A stretch of DNA of 64,000 nucleotides. Origin: Rhabdophis nuchalis (lineage: Eukaryota; Chordata; Lepidosauria; Squamata; Natricidae). Of the stretch, positions 1 through 10,423 are shown in pieces (position 1 is the stretch's first letter; each line of letters begins with the position of its first letter). The notes under the pieces were generated by a model. The model was not told the DNA's origin. It did no database searches and saw only the letters and a list, made by a program, of their open reading frames with translations. The translations under genes were made by a program, and so were the position numbers. Location of the stretch: contig CM077647.1 of NCBI GenBank assembly GCA_039707465.1, positions 178,874,776-178,938,775 of the forward strand. Direction: 5' to 3'.

Positions 1-330
1 CTCATAGTAACTTGCTAGTAGTAACTTACTAGTAGTAACTTGCTGGTAGTAGCTACCACACACTTACTACTAGTAACTACCACACACTTACTACTACTAG
101 TAACTACCATAACTTACTACTGCTAATAACTACCACAACTTACTACTGCTAGTAACTTACTAGTAGTAACTTGCTAGTAGCAACTTACTAGTAGTAGCTG
201 TCACCACTTACTACTAGTAACTATGGCACACTTACTACTAGTAGTAACTAGTACCACTTACTACTAGTAGTAACTAGTACCACTTACTGCTACTAGTAAC
301 TGCTACTTACTACTACTCATAGATTTTTCA
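1..330. repeat. Degenerate tandem array of TAGTAACTTACTAC-like units
   Basis: Short blocks of TAGTAAC, TTACTAC and ACCACACTTAC repeat and interleave from the left edge to about 320. Many blocks are near-palindromic (CTTACTAGTAGTAA). The array continues beyond the window. Confidence 0.85.
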
Positions 331-480
331 GTCCTGAGTGGAATTTCCTTAAGCAAATTTCTTTTCTACTGATTTACTCAGGAGTAGGAGTAGTTTGACC
401 CTCATAAAAGGGTGTGTTTTTTTGGAGTGGGGCCTTAGGACGCAGGGGGTTTATGATGCATTTTTCCACCGGCAAGTTTT

Positions 481-506
481 TCACACACACACACACACAC
501 ACACAC
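481..506. repeat. (CA)n microsatellite
   Basis: Uninterrupted CA dinucleotides, about 12 copies. The flanks (331-480 and 507-538) show nothing recognisable. Confidence 0.95.
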
Positions 507-538
507 TCCCAAACAAGATGCCAGTGAGAAATTTAGGG

Positions 539-1515
539 CTGGCTGTAGTCAACCAGATGACTTCACTCTAATGTCCACCTTTGACCTTGGTGTTGGCTGT
601 ACTTAATCAGTTGGCCTCACTCCCTTCCCTGTCTTTGACTTTGGGGTTGGCTGTGGTCAACCAGTGGTCCTTACCCTCTTCCTAAGTCTGATCTCAGGGC
701 TGGCTGTGGTCTCACTCTCTTCCGCATCTCTGACCTTGAGATTGGCTGTGGTCAACCAGTTGACCTTACCTTCTTCCCCATCTTTGACCTTGGGATCAGC
801 TGTGGTCAACCAGTTGGCTTCACCCTATTCTCCATCTTTGATCTTGGAGCTGGCTATGGTCAACCAGTTGACCTCACTCTCTTCCCCACCTCTGACCTTG
901 AGTTTGGTTGTGATCAATCAGATGAATCAGATAACATCTCCCTCTTCCCCATCTTGGAGCTGGCTATGGTCAACAAGTTGACTTCAGTCTCTTCCCTATC
1001 TCTAACCTTGAGGCTAGTTGTGGTCAACCAGATGGTATCTCTCCTTCCTATCTTTGACTTTGGCATTGGCTGTGATCAACCAGTTGACCTCACTCTGTTC
1101 CCCATCTCTGACATTGGGGCCAGCTCTGATCAACCAGTTGGCTTCCCCCTAGTGTCCATCTTTGACCTTGGAACTGGCTATGGTCAACCAGTTGACCCCA
1201 CTCTCATCCCCACCTCTGACCTTGGGTCTGGCTGTGGTCAATCAGATGACATCTCCCTCTTCCCCATCTTTGATCTTGAGGTTGGCCATGGTCAACCGGT
1301 TGACTTCACTCTCTTCCCCATCTCCAACCTTGAGGTTGATTGGGGTCCACCAGATGTCATCTCTTCTTCCCTATCTTTGACCTTAGGGAGCTAGGGAAGG
1401 GGAGATGACATCTGGTGGACCACAACCAGCCTCAAGGTTGAGGCCAGCTGGGGTCAACCACTTGGCTTGACCTTCTTCCCCATCTCCAGATTCGGCGTTG
1501 GCTGCGGTCAACCGG
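539..1515. repeat. Minisatellite of about 54 bp (GGCTGTGGTCAACCAGTTGAC core), one unit inverted
   Basis: About 18 diverged copies of a 54-bp unit around GGCTGTGGTCAACCAG, then TCTCTTCCCCATCTTTGACC. Open frames across it are repeat artefacts with no homology. Between 1386 and 1437 a unit is inverted, making a hairpin with 1327-1378. Confidence 0.9.
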
Positions 1516-2256
1516 TAGGCCTTACTTCTACCCTTGGGCAGCTCGGCAGGCTGCAAAGAAGCGACGCTACGCAGGTTGTTTGAGGGGAGAGGGTCTCGCT
1601 AGGGCAGGCTGAGCTAGTAACAGGGAGCTGGAATTAGCTCGGCCTTGAAACCCTGCACCTCACCTCCCGTGGTCTTTGGATCTGGGGCTGTAGCTCAGCT
1701 GCTCTTGTTGACCCGCCGAGGGTGGAATGGAGAACGAGACAGGTGTTGGGAGCTGGGATCAACCCAGAGGTGGAATTAAAATGGCGGTTTGGAAGGACCG
1801 GACCGAAGTTTTGGCAGCGTCGAGAGATTAACACCTCCTTTGTTTGTTACACCAGGACGATTCTTTTCCTCAAACATTTCCCCCTTTGGGGTTGGGATAA
1901 CTTGGACAAAAAAACCCAGGTGGATCGGTGGAGAAAACGAGATGCTGCCGGTTGTTTTTAAGGAGAAAACTCACACGGCAAAACTCACCCTTCCCGGGTC
2001 GCGAACCTCGGTCGACGCGAGTCTAGAGGATGTCGGCTTCCTTTGGGCAAAAAGGCCAAGCTTCTAGCCCTCACTACGGAGGAGATCCACGCTTAAGTAG
2101 GTGAGTTGAATTCGCATCCCGGGGGTTCACATTTAAGTTTGTTCGGTTAGGATCGTTGGAGTTATTGTTGTGGTTGTGGTTGTTATCGTTGTTATGCCTC
2201 ACGTTGTTTCGCCCATCACGTCCTTCACAAATCTGGTCGGGGACAACGGGGTTGTG
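1516..2256. other. Unassigned single-copy-looking sequence, GC-rich in part
   Basis: No exon, tandem repeat or known element recognised. It contains several CpG-rich stretches and short frames without domain features. It could hold an untranslated exon or promoter, but nothing supports that directly. Confidence 0.4.
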
Positions 2257-2535
2257 CAGAGGTGTGTTTCACCTAATTCTCCCACCAGTTCGCCCGCACC
2301 GAAAACGTGAGAGCAGGCGCACGCTCGCTCACTTCGCGTGTGCGTGTATTTTCCACGCATGCGTGTGGCCTTCTGCGCACACGCTTGGCTCGTGCGTGGC
2401 TTGCACGTGTGGACGCAGCTTAGAAAACGTGGCTAAATAGGACGGCATAGCGCCGCGGCGGGTGAGCTCGCCCGCTCGCAGATTGCCACTACCGGTTCGA
2501 CTGAACCAATGCGAACCGGCTGAATACCACAACTG
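2257..2535. mobile_element. hAT-like non-autonomous element (AACCGG family)
   Basis: Starts CAGAGGTGTGTTTCAC and ends AACCGGCTGAATACCACAAC then TG, the same ends and internal text (GCTTAGAAAACGTGGCTAAA) as the copy at 59821-60024. No clear 8-bp target duplication remains. Confidence 0.65.
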
Positions 2536-2984
2536 CAGAATAGAAGGGAATTGCACAGCGAGGTCAACAGCTAATGCGCTTGTCCAAGGAAGGAGAGCAG
2601 AAGAGTTGAGTTTGTGGTCATTGTGTGTTGCCGTCAAAAACGAAGGGAAAAGGAATTGCAAGTGTTTCCTACCCAGAATTAAAAAAATAAACAATCCCCA
2701 TCCTACCTGGGGAATTGTGGGAGTTCAAGTCCACCTATCTTAAGGTTGCCAAGATGGAGAAATACTTGTAGAAGCAACTAAAGGCCCCAATGGACAATTT
2801 TTTAATGGACCCTGGTCCATAGAAAAAGAGGAAAAAGTTCTCCTTAAGGCAGGAGAACATGGACAATAGCTTTAGGGGTCAAGACCCACGATTGATGGGT
2901 CCAATGTTCTCCTGCGTCATGCTCTCAAATATGTGTTGCTAGATTGTGGGTTCTTGGCTGGGCCAATACGTGACCCTTCCGAAC
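2536..2984. other. Unassigned intergenic sequence
   Basis: No recognisable gene or repeat. It contains a short inverted pair around TTCTCCT/AGGAGAA (2838-2915). Confidence 0.4.
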
Positions 2985-4865
2985 CATCAGAAGTATCTTC
3001 TCAAACAAGAAGTCTAGATGTTCTTTGAAGATACTCCTAGATGCCTCACATCAGAACTATCTTCTCAAACAGTAGGATAAAGTCTAGATGGCCTTCAAAC
3101 GTGTTCCTAAATTCCTCACATCCCAACTATCCTCTCAAACAAAAAGGATAAAGTTTAGATGGTCTTCAAACATGCTCCTAGATACCTCACATGAGAACTA
3201 TCTTCTCAAACCAAAAGGATAAAGTCTAGATGCTCTCCAAATGTGTTCCTAAATTCCTCACATCACAACTATCTTCTCAAACAAAAAGCATAAAGTTTAG
3301 ATGGTCTTCAAACATGCTCCTAGATTCCTGACATCAGAACTATCTTCTCAAACCAGAAGGATAAAGTCTAGATGTTCTCTAAATGTGTTCCTAAATTCCT
3401 GACATCAGAACTATCTTCTCAAACAAGAAAGGCAATGTCTAGACGTTCTCCTAAGATGTTCTTCAAACCCTCAATCATTGGCCGTGGATGATGGAAGTTG
3501 GGATGGAAGAGGCTGGTCCTCCAAAAAAGTTCAGGACTGAGATATTCCATCTCAGTTCTTGCTTAAGGAATCCTCCTTCAGAAGTTGTGGGAGCTTCATC
3601 CCTGGAAGCTTTCAAGAAGAGGCGGGACTGCCACATGTCAGAAATGGTGTAGGGTCTCCCGCTTGAGCGGGAGGGTTGGACTAGAAGACCTCCCAGGTCT
3701 CTTCCAAATCCGATATTCTGATATTCATTCTCAAGGAGGATTCCCTAAGCAAGAACTGAGATGGAATATCTGTCCTGGACTTCTTTTTTTGGGACCAGCC
3801 ATCACAACTTCCATCATCCACAGCCATTGGTTGAGGGTTTGAAGAGCATATTGAAGAACATCTAGGGCTTCATCCTTCTTATTTGAGAAGATACTTCTGA
3901 TGTGAGGATTTTAGAAGAATGCCTGAAGAACATCTTGTCTTCGTCTTTTTTGTTTGAGAAGAGAGTTCTGATGGGAGGAATTTAGAACACAGTTGAAGAA
4001 CATCTAGACGTTGTCCTTCTTGAGAAGATAGTCCTCATGTCAGGAATTGAGGAGCACGCCTGAAGAACATCTAGGGCTTCATCCTTCTTATTTGAGAAGA
4101 GAATTCTGACGGGAGGAATTTAGAACATAGGTGAAGAACATCTAGACGTTGTCCTTCTTGAGAAGATAGTCCTCATGTCAGGAATTGAGGAGCACTTCTG
4201 AAGAACATCTAGTCTTCGTCTTTCTTGTTGGAGAAGAGAGTTCTGATGGGAGGAATCTAGGAACACAGTTGAAGAACATCTAGACGTTGTCCTTCTTGAG
4301 AAGATACTTCTCATGTGAGGAATTGAGGAGCATGTTTGAAGAACATCTAGTCTTCGTCTTTCTTGTTGGAGAAGAGAGTTCTGATGGGAGGAATCTAGGA
4401 ACACAGTTGAAGAACATCTAGACGTTGTCCTTCTTGAGAAGATACTTCTCATGTGAGGAATTGAGGAGCATGTTTGAAGAACATCTAGTCTTCGTCTTTC
4501 TTCTTTGAGAAGAGAGTTATGATGGGAGGAATTTAGGAACTTGGTTGAAGAACATCTAGCCGTTGTCCTTCTTGAGAAGATACATCTGATGTGAGGATTT
4601 TAGGAGAATGCCTGAATAACATCTAGTCCGTCGTTCTTTGAGAAGAGAGTTCTGATGGGAAGAATTTAGGAACATGATTGAAGAACATCTAGACTTTGTC
4701 CTTGTTTGCGAAGAGACTTCTGATGTGAGGATTTTAGGGACACATTTGAAGAACATCTAGAGGTTGTCCTTCTTGAGAAGATACTTCTCATGTAGGAATT
4801 GAGGAGCACATTTGAAGAACATCTAGTCTCCATCTTTCTTGTTTGCGAAGAGAGTTCTGATGTTG
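2985..4865. repeat. Inverted minisatellite (units about 68-70 bp) around a CR1 remnant
   Basis: Left arm (2985-3480) repeats TCTCAAACAAGAAG...TCTAGATGTTCTTC in one orientation; right arm (3845-4865) repeats GAAGAACATCTAGTCTTCGT and similar in the opposite orientation. Two alternating unit types in the right arm give a higher-order period near 138 bp. A second inverted pair (3480-3575 against 3735-3840) lies between the arms, so the whole block is a palindrome centred near 3655. Open frames in it are artefacts. Confidence 0.85.
3585..3735 (+). mobile_element. CR1 LINE 3' end fragment at the palindrome centre
   Basis: GTTGTGGGAGCTTCATCCCT, then the CR1 3' signature TTGGACTAGAAGACCTCCCA. It encodes only the last residues of CR1 ORF2. 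Confidence 0.8.
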
Positions 4866-4990
4866 TGGGGGCTTCATCGCTGGAAGCTTTCAAGAAAAGA
4901 CCAGACAGAAACGGTGTAGGGTCTCCTGCTCGAGCAGGGGGTTGGACTAGATGACCCCCAAGGTCCCTTCCCCCCTCTTGTTATCATTCT
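4866..4990 (+). mobile_element. CR1 LINE 3' end fragment
   Basis: GGGGCTTCATCGCTGGAAGC followed by TTGGACTAGATGACCCCCAA, a plus-strand CR1 tail abutting the minisatellite's right arm. Confidence 0.8.
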
Positions 4991-5570
4991 TGTTTTCTCA
5001 ATTTCTCCAACGCGGGGAGGGTAGCCATAGCTTGGCCCAGCTGTAAAATCCCTTGGGACCCTGTCTCTGGTCTCGGATGAGTTTGAGGAATGGGGTGGGG
5101 GGGCTGGAGCGGACACCCCCCCTTCCCCCGCCCCCCAAACCTGGAATGTGAGAATGTGACATTCTGTCGGCTCTGGGAAATATCACTCTTGACGCTCAGC
5201 TGCTGCTGACAGCTTTGCCTTTCTTGGCTGCCGTCCCGGAATCTCATCGTTTTCTATATCGAGACAAAAGGAATTAAGGAATCGCTGGAGCAGGATTGGG
5301 TGGTGTGTCTGTTTGTGTGTGTTTGTGTGTGTGTGTGTGTATGTTGCGGTGGCAATTAAGGATCTGGCAACTGGGTGTCTTTTGTTCGAGCTGAAACTGA
5401 CCGGGTAGGAGATGCTGGTAGGTGGGATGGGGTGGTGGGGAAAGAAAGAAATTGGCAGAGTTCCCCGAACATAAAGTCCACTTAGTTAATATAAAGTGGA
5501 TATTGAAACAACTGTTATCCACAAAGAGGCGAGACATTCCAGGGTGTGTAAATCAGCCCGCACAACTTCT
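4991..5570. other. Repeat-poor segment with a (GT)n tract
   Basis: Apart from GT dinucleotides at about 5305-5341 this has no recognised repeat. It holds compact AT/GC-mixed blocks (5165-5275 and 5450-5545) that read like non-repetitive sequence. No exon with splice sites was found. Confidence 0.4.
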
Positions 5571-5656
5571 CTAACCGAATCGCAGCGTTGGAAGGGACCT
5601 CGGAGGTCTTCTAGTCCAACCCCCGCCCCCCCTGCTCAAAGCCGGAGATTCTAGTC
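5571..5656 (-). mobile_element. CR1 LINE, 3' end, left of a hAT insertion
   Basis: GTTGGAAGGGACCTCGGAGG then TCTTCTAGTCCAACCCCCG is the CR1 terminus read in reverse. It resumes at 6366. Confidence 0.8.
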
Positions 5657-6365
5657 CAGGGGTCGGCAAACCGAAACACTCAAAGAGCCATTCGGATCCT
5701 TTAGTCCACAGAAAACACCGGGAGCCACAAGGTTTAGGTTTAGATTTTATTAGGTTTTTTATACCGCCCTACTCCCGAAGGACTTGGGTTTTAATTATGA
5801 ATTTTTTGCACGGGTTCTTAACTTGATTTCATTTATTTTAATTGTATTTGATTGTATTTATGACTTCTGATTTTATTATTCCTGTGCACCGCCCTGAGTC
5901 CCATTGAGGAGACAGGGCGGTATAGAAATAAAATAAAATAAAATAATAAAATAAAATAAAATAAAATAAAATAAATAAAATAAAATAAAATAAAATAAAA
6001 TAAAATAAAATAAAATAAAATAAAATAAAATAAAATAAAATAAAATAAAATAAAATAAAATAAAATAAAATAAAATAAAATAAAATAAAATAAAATAAAA
6101 TAAAATAAAGACGGTGTACAGCCAAGGTAAAACAGGTATCTATATTTATATTTATATTTATTATATTTATACCCCGCCCTTCTCCAAGCGGACCCAGGGC
6201 GGCTAATCTAAAAGTTTAAAAACCTGCAGGGGGTTGAAAAAGCTCAATAAATCGCATGCCGGCGAGTGTCGCAAATTGGCAGTTGGGAGACATATTTTGA
6301 GCGACGGGGAGCCACAGCAGAGAGGGATGTAAGAGCCACATACGGTCGCCGTTTGCTGACCCCTG
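5657..6365. mobile_element. hAT-type non-autonomous element with nested L2 tails and (AAATA)n
   Basis: Ends CAGGGGTCGGCAAACC and GTTTGCTGACCCCTG are inverted repeats; flanks TTCTAGTC (5649-5656) and CTCTAGTC (6366-6373) match at 7 of 8 positions, as expected for an 8-bp hAT duplication. Inside are L2-type LINE tails on both strands (near 5735-5800, 5860-5935 and 6150-6210) and a long (AAATA)n tract at 5930-6112. The frame of repeating FYFIL is translation of that tract. Confidence 0.85.
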
Positions 6366-6560
6366 CTCTAGTCTATATACCGTTTCAGACAAATGGTGGA
6401 CCGATCTCATCTTTAAAATCTCCATTGTTGGAGTGCCCACAACTTTCTTCTGGAGGCAGGCAGTTCCACTGGTGAATTGTCCTCACCGTCAGGAAATTTC
6501 TCCTTGGTTCTAGGTTGCTTCTCTTCTTGATGAGTTTCCATGTTCTTGTTCTGCTTGTAT
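6366..6560 (-). mobile_element. CR1 LINE, right of the hAT insertion
   Basis: Continues the CR1 interrupted at 5656: TATATACCGTTTCAGACAAA, then TTCTGGAGGCAGGCAGTTCC and TCAGGAAATTTCTCCTTGG. Confidence 0.8.
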
Positions 6561-6579
6561 CTCAGTAACTGACACATGT

Positions 6580-6670
6580 TCTTTAAATTTCATCCTCTCT
6601 CTCTCTCTTCTCATTCTCTCTCCCTCTCTCATTCTCTCTCCCTCTCTCATTCTTTCCCTCTTGTTCTCCC
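6580..6670. repeat. CT-rich simple repeat
   Basis: TCTCTC and CATTCTCTCTCCCT units, followed by a further short minus-strand CR1 scrap to 6778. Confidence 0.8.
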
Positions 6671-6780
6671 TTGCTCTCATTGGCAGGAAATTTCTCTTTC
6701 GTTCAAGGTTGCTTCTCTCCTTGATGAGTTTCCATCCATTGCTTCTTGTTCTGCCTGTATCTCAGGAGCTGATATTTAGG

Positions 6781-7330
6781 TACAATACAATACAATAGCA
6801 GAGTTGGAAGGGACCTTGGAGGTCATCTAGTCCAACTCCCTGCCTAGGCAGGAAGCCCTATCCCGTTTCAGACAAACGGCTATCCAACATCTTCTTAAAG
6901 ACTTCCAGTGTTGGGGCATTCACGACTTCTGGAGGCAACCGCCCTGAGTCCCTCCGGGGAGATAGGTTGTGGTTTATAAATCTAAATAAATTAAATTACA
7001 TTAAATTAAACTTCTGTTCCACTGATTGATTGTTCTCACTGTCAGGAAATTTCTCCTCAGTTCTAAGTTGCTTCTCTCCTTGATTAGTTTCCACCCATTG
7101 CTTCTTGTTCTAAACTCAGGTGCTTTGGAGAATAGCTTGACTCCCTCTTCTTTGGGGCAACCCCTGAGATCTTGGAAGACTGCTATCATGTCTCCCCTGG
7201 TCCTTCTTTTCATTAAACTAGACCTACCCAGTTCCTGCAATCGTTCCTCATATGTTTTAGTCTCTAGTACCTTAATCATCTTTGTTGCTGATTTCTTCTT
7301 TAAATCTCCCTCTCTTCTCATTCTCTCTCC
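6781..7330 (-). mobile_element. CR1 LINE 3' fragment (reverse transcriptase C-terminus)
   Basis: Minus-strand translation gives KVLETKTYEERLQELGRSSL, MKRRTRGDMIAVFQDLRGC and SNLELRRNFLTVRTINQWN, the C-terminal CR1 ORF2 signature. It ends in the (TATTG)n-like CR1 tail at 6781. Frameshifts separate the pieces. Confidence 0.9.
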
Positions 7331-7617
7331 TTCTCCCTCTCTTCAAGAAGATAGAGAACAATTAAAACTAGGACCCAATATCTTCTGAATAGCTTTTACC
7401 CCAGAGCTATAGTTGCACTCGACAATGAACTAAATGGGCCACCATCAGTGAGCTGTTGGACAGCACTACTTGGTCTGTTGTAGGGATGTTTGGGGGGGTT
7501 TAGGGACAGGGAATTTTGGGGGTGGGGGTGGGGGGATGTTTGGGGATTGTTATGTCTGTTGGGCCTGGTGTCTGGGTGCTTTGTGAATTTCGTTGTATGT
7601 GTAAACTGGGTATATAC

Positions 7618-8579
7618 CAGTGGTGGGTTTCAATTTTTTTTAGAACCTCTTCTGTGGGTGTGGCCTGCTTTGTGGGAGTGGCTTGCCAGCCATGTGACTG
7701 GGTAGGAGTGGCTTGCCGGCCATGTGACCGGGTGGGAGTGGCTTGCCAGCCATGTGACTGGGTGGGAGTGTCCTGCCAGCCATGTGACCATGTGGGAGGG
7801 GCTTGCCAGTCATGTGACTGGGTGGGGGGGTGGCTTGCCAGTCATGTGACTGGGTAGGAGTGGCTTGCCAGCCATGTGACCGGGTGGAAGTGGCTTGGCA
7901 GTCATGTGACTGGGTGGGAGTAGCTTGCCAGCCATGTGACTGGGTGGGGGGTGGCTTGCCAGTCATGTGACCGTGTGGGAGGGGCTTGCCAGTCATGTGA
8001 CTGGGTGGAAGTGGCTTGCCAGTCATGTGACTGTGTGGGAGTGGCTTGTCAGTCATGTGATTGGATGGGAATGGCTTGTCAGTCATGTGGCTGGCTGGGA
8101 GTGGCTTGGCCCGCCATGTGACTGGGTAGGAGTGGCTTGCTGGCCATGTGACTGGGTGGGTGTGGCTTGCCATCCATGTGACCAAGTAGGAGTGACTTAC
8201 TGGCCATGTGACCGGGCGGGTGTGGCTTGCCAGCCATGTGACCGGGTGGGCATGGCCAGCTTGGAAAATGTGGTGAATCTCACTTAACAACGCTCTTGCT
8301 TAGCAACCAAAATGTTGGCTCAGGAACTCTGGCGTTTGAAGCACCCAAGTCTTAAAGCTGTCAAGTTACAAGACCCTCGCACCCCTAACTCTTTAGAAAA
8401 ACAAACAAACTCAGGGGTGTTCAAACTTGTCAGCTTTAAGACTTGTGGACTTCAACTCCCAGAATTCCTCCTCTCGCTCTTCATCTGGATGATGTGCAGA
8501 CGGTTGGGGGGGAGTAGCACTGTAGATTTGTGGAACCTCTTCTGTAGAAGAGGTTAGAACTGGCAGGAACCCACCCCTG
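7618..8579. mobile_element. hAT-like non-autonomous element with an internal 30-bp minisatellite
   Basis: Ends CAGTGGTGGGTTTCAA and GGAACCCACCCCTG are inverted; the flanks are the exact 8-bp duplication GTATATAC (7610-7617 and 8580-8587). About 600 bp inside (7665-8265) is a tandem array with unit GTGGGAGTGGCTTGCCAGCC plus ATGTGACTGG, some 20 copies. The long frame reading SHMTGKPLP is this array. Confidence 0.9.
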
Positions 8580-8599
8580 GTATATACGTCCAATGAGAA

Positions 8600-8966
8600 T
8601 ACAGTAAAGTAGAGTGACAGATTTTATTTTCCTGGGCCCTAAGATCACCGCAGAAGGGGACGGCAACCAAGAAATTTAAAAGACACTTGCTCCTGGGGAG
8701 GGCAGCGATGGAAAATCTAGACAGCATGCTAAAAAGCAGAGACAAACAGAACTGTGTATAGTCAAGGCTGTGGTTTTCCCAGTTGCAATGGATGGCTGTG
8801 GAAGTTGGACCATAAGAATAGCGGAGTGCCAAAAAATGGAGGCCTTTGAACGATGGTGCTGGAGAAGACTCCTGCATTGAGTCCCTTGGACTGCAAGGCC
8901 AACCAACCGGTCAGTCCTAGAGGAGATCATCCCTGGATGCTCTTTAGAAGGCCAGATCCTGTCGAG
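8600..8966 (+). mobile_element. Bov-B (RTE) LINE 3' fragment, first part
   Basis: Reads as the end of a Bov-B reverse transcriptase: AAGGCTGTGGTTTTCCCAGT, GGAGGCCTTTGAACGATGGT, GCTGGAGAAGACTCCTGC and CAGTCCTAGAGGAGATCATC. Bov-B is abundant in squamates. The copy is frameshifted and is interrupted at about 8967 by an L2-type tail. Confidence 0.88.
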
Positions 8967-9467
8967 AAAACCTTGCGCTTCAAGGTTTTGACGACCATCT
9001 TTAAAGCGCTCCATGGCTTGGGACCTAGTTATATGCGAGACCGTCTCCTGCCCCATACATCCCTTCGTCCGATCCGCTCCCACAGAGAGGGCCTTCTCAG
9101 GGTGCCGTCGGCCGGGCAATGCCGGTTGGCGACACCCAGGGGAAGGGCCTTCTCTGTGGTGGGCCCAGCCCTCTGGAACGACTTACCCCCTGAACTACGT
9201 ACCATCTCAGACCTCCGCCTCTTCCGCCAGTGTCTTAAGACACACCTTTTCCATCAAGCCGGCCTAGCGTAACCTCCCGTTGTGACTGCTCTTAGATAGT
9301 TTTAATTTGGGGGATTTTAATCGATTTTAGCACAGGGTAGGAATTTAATATGTTTTTAAATTTTGTATTTTGTAATATTTGTTATGTTTTAAATTTCCTG
9401 TGCGCCGCCCTGGGTCCTTTTGGAGAAGGTGCGGGGTATAAATTTAAATAAAATAAATAAAAATAAA
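8967..9467 (+). mobile_element. L2-type LINE 3' fragment inserted in Bov-B
   Basis: Encodes the C-terminus TLRFKVLTTIFKALHGLGPS then YMRDRLLPHTSLRPIRSHRE and PALWNDLPPELRTISDLRLF, followed by the 3' end GCCGCCCTGGGTCC and an A/T-rich (AAATA) tail. It is the same family as the near-complete copy at 36855-40620. Confidence 0.9.
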
Positions 9468-9562
9468 AATAAAGTACTTTGGCCACCTGATGAGAAGGAA
9501 AGACTCTGTGGAGAAGAGCCTCATGCTGGGAACGATGGAGGGCAAAAGAAGAAGAGCGTGAA
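9468..9562 (+). mobile_element. Bov-B LINE fragment, continued after the L2 insertion
   Basis: TACTTTGGCCACCTGATGAG then GAGAAGAGCCTCATGCTGGG and AACGATGGAGGGCAAAAGAA continue the Bov-B interrupted near 8967. 9563-9700 is unassigned. Confidence 0.85.
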
Positions 9563-9699
9563 GACATTTGAGGAGTTCCAAAAGTTGGGTTCTACTAACT
9601 AGCCCAACTTCTTGATCCCTCTTATAACCCCAATGTGGAGCCTTTCATTCTTCACATAACATTTCCATGTGGATCTAAGTGGCTCACGCGTCAGAATCA

Positions 9700-10045
9700 G
9701 GAATGAAAGATGGAGGTGAATAGTGGGGACTGCAAGGCCATCCAACCGGTCAGTCCTAGAGGAGATCAACCCCGACTGCTCTTTAGAAGGACAGATCCTG
9801 AAGAGGGAGAAGAGGAAACTCAAAGACTTTGGCCACCTAAGGAGAAGGAAGGACTCCGTGGAGAAGAGCCTCATGCTGGGAACGATGGAGGGCAAAAGAA
9901 GAAGACGAAGGGGACGACAGAGAAGGAGGTGGCTGGATGGAGTCACTGAAGCAGCCGGCGTGAGCTTCAGTGGACTCCAGAGGATGGTAGAGGACAGGAA
10001 GGCCTGGAGGAACGTTGTCCATGGGGTCACGATGGGTCCACTTAA
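9700..10045 (+). mobile_element. Second Bov-B LINE 3' fragment
   Basis: Open frame with SNRSVLEEINPDCSLEGQIL, FGHLRRRKDSVEKSLMLGTM and RWLDGVTEAAGVSFSGLQRM, ending in the Bov-B C-terminal VEDRKAWRNVVHGVT. It overlaps in content with the copy just upstream, so this is a separate insertion or a local duplication. The frame runs on into unrelated sequence to 10220. Confidence 0.9.
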
Positions 10046-10216
10046 TTTTTTTTCTCAGGACCCCGAGGAAGTGGAGTCTCGGTTGAGCTTTTCTGGCCAC
10101 CCGGATCGTGTCGTTTTCCCTGGGAAGGTCTTCGCTGAGGTGGACTCCCAGGAATTGGAAGGAGGAAACTCTCTTCACAAAGCCCCTCCCCCCGATGTAA
10201 AGCAGGGCATGACTAA

Positions 10217-10275
10217 ATAAATAAATAAATAAACAAACAAACAAACAAACAAATATAATAAATAAATAAATATTA
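10217..10275. repeat. (AAAT)n/(AAAC)n tract
   Basis: AAATA and AAACA runs. The flank 10046-10216 has no recognised feature. Confidence 0.85.
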
Positions 10276-10423
10276 TGCATCTATCCCCTACCTATATTAT
10301 ATGACATGGAGAAACCACACGGTGCAATAGGGATGTATACATACCGTATTTTTCAGCGTATAAGACGCACCCTTTTCCCGCAAAAACGAGGCTGAAAAAC
10401 TGGATGATCTTATATACCGAATA

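Noticed and set aside
1..1515. Possible CRISPR-like array of regular repeats
   Set aside because: The repeats are contiguous minisatellite units without unique spacers, and the genome is eukaryotic.
5838..6125. A frame of repeated FYFIL that looks like a membrane protein
   Set aside because: It is translation of (AAATA)n at the end of an L2 tail.
7640..8290. A 216-codon frame with SHMTGKPLP repeats
   Set aside because: It lies wholly in the 30-bp array of a hAT-like element.
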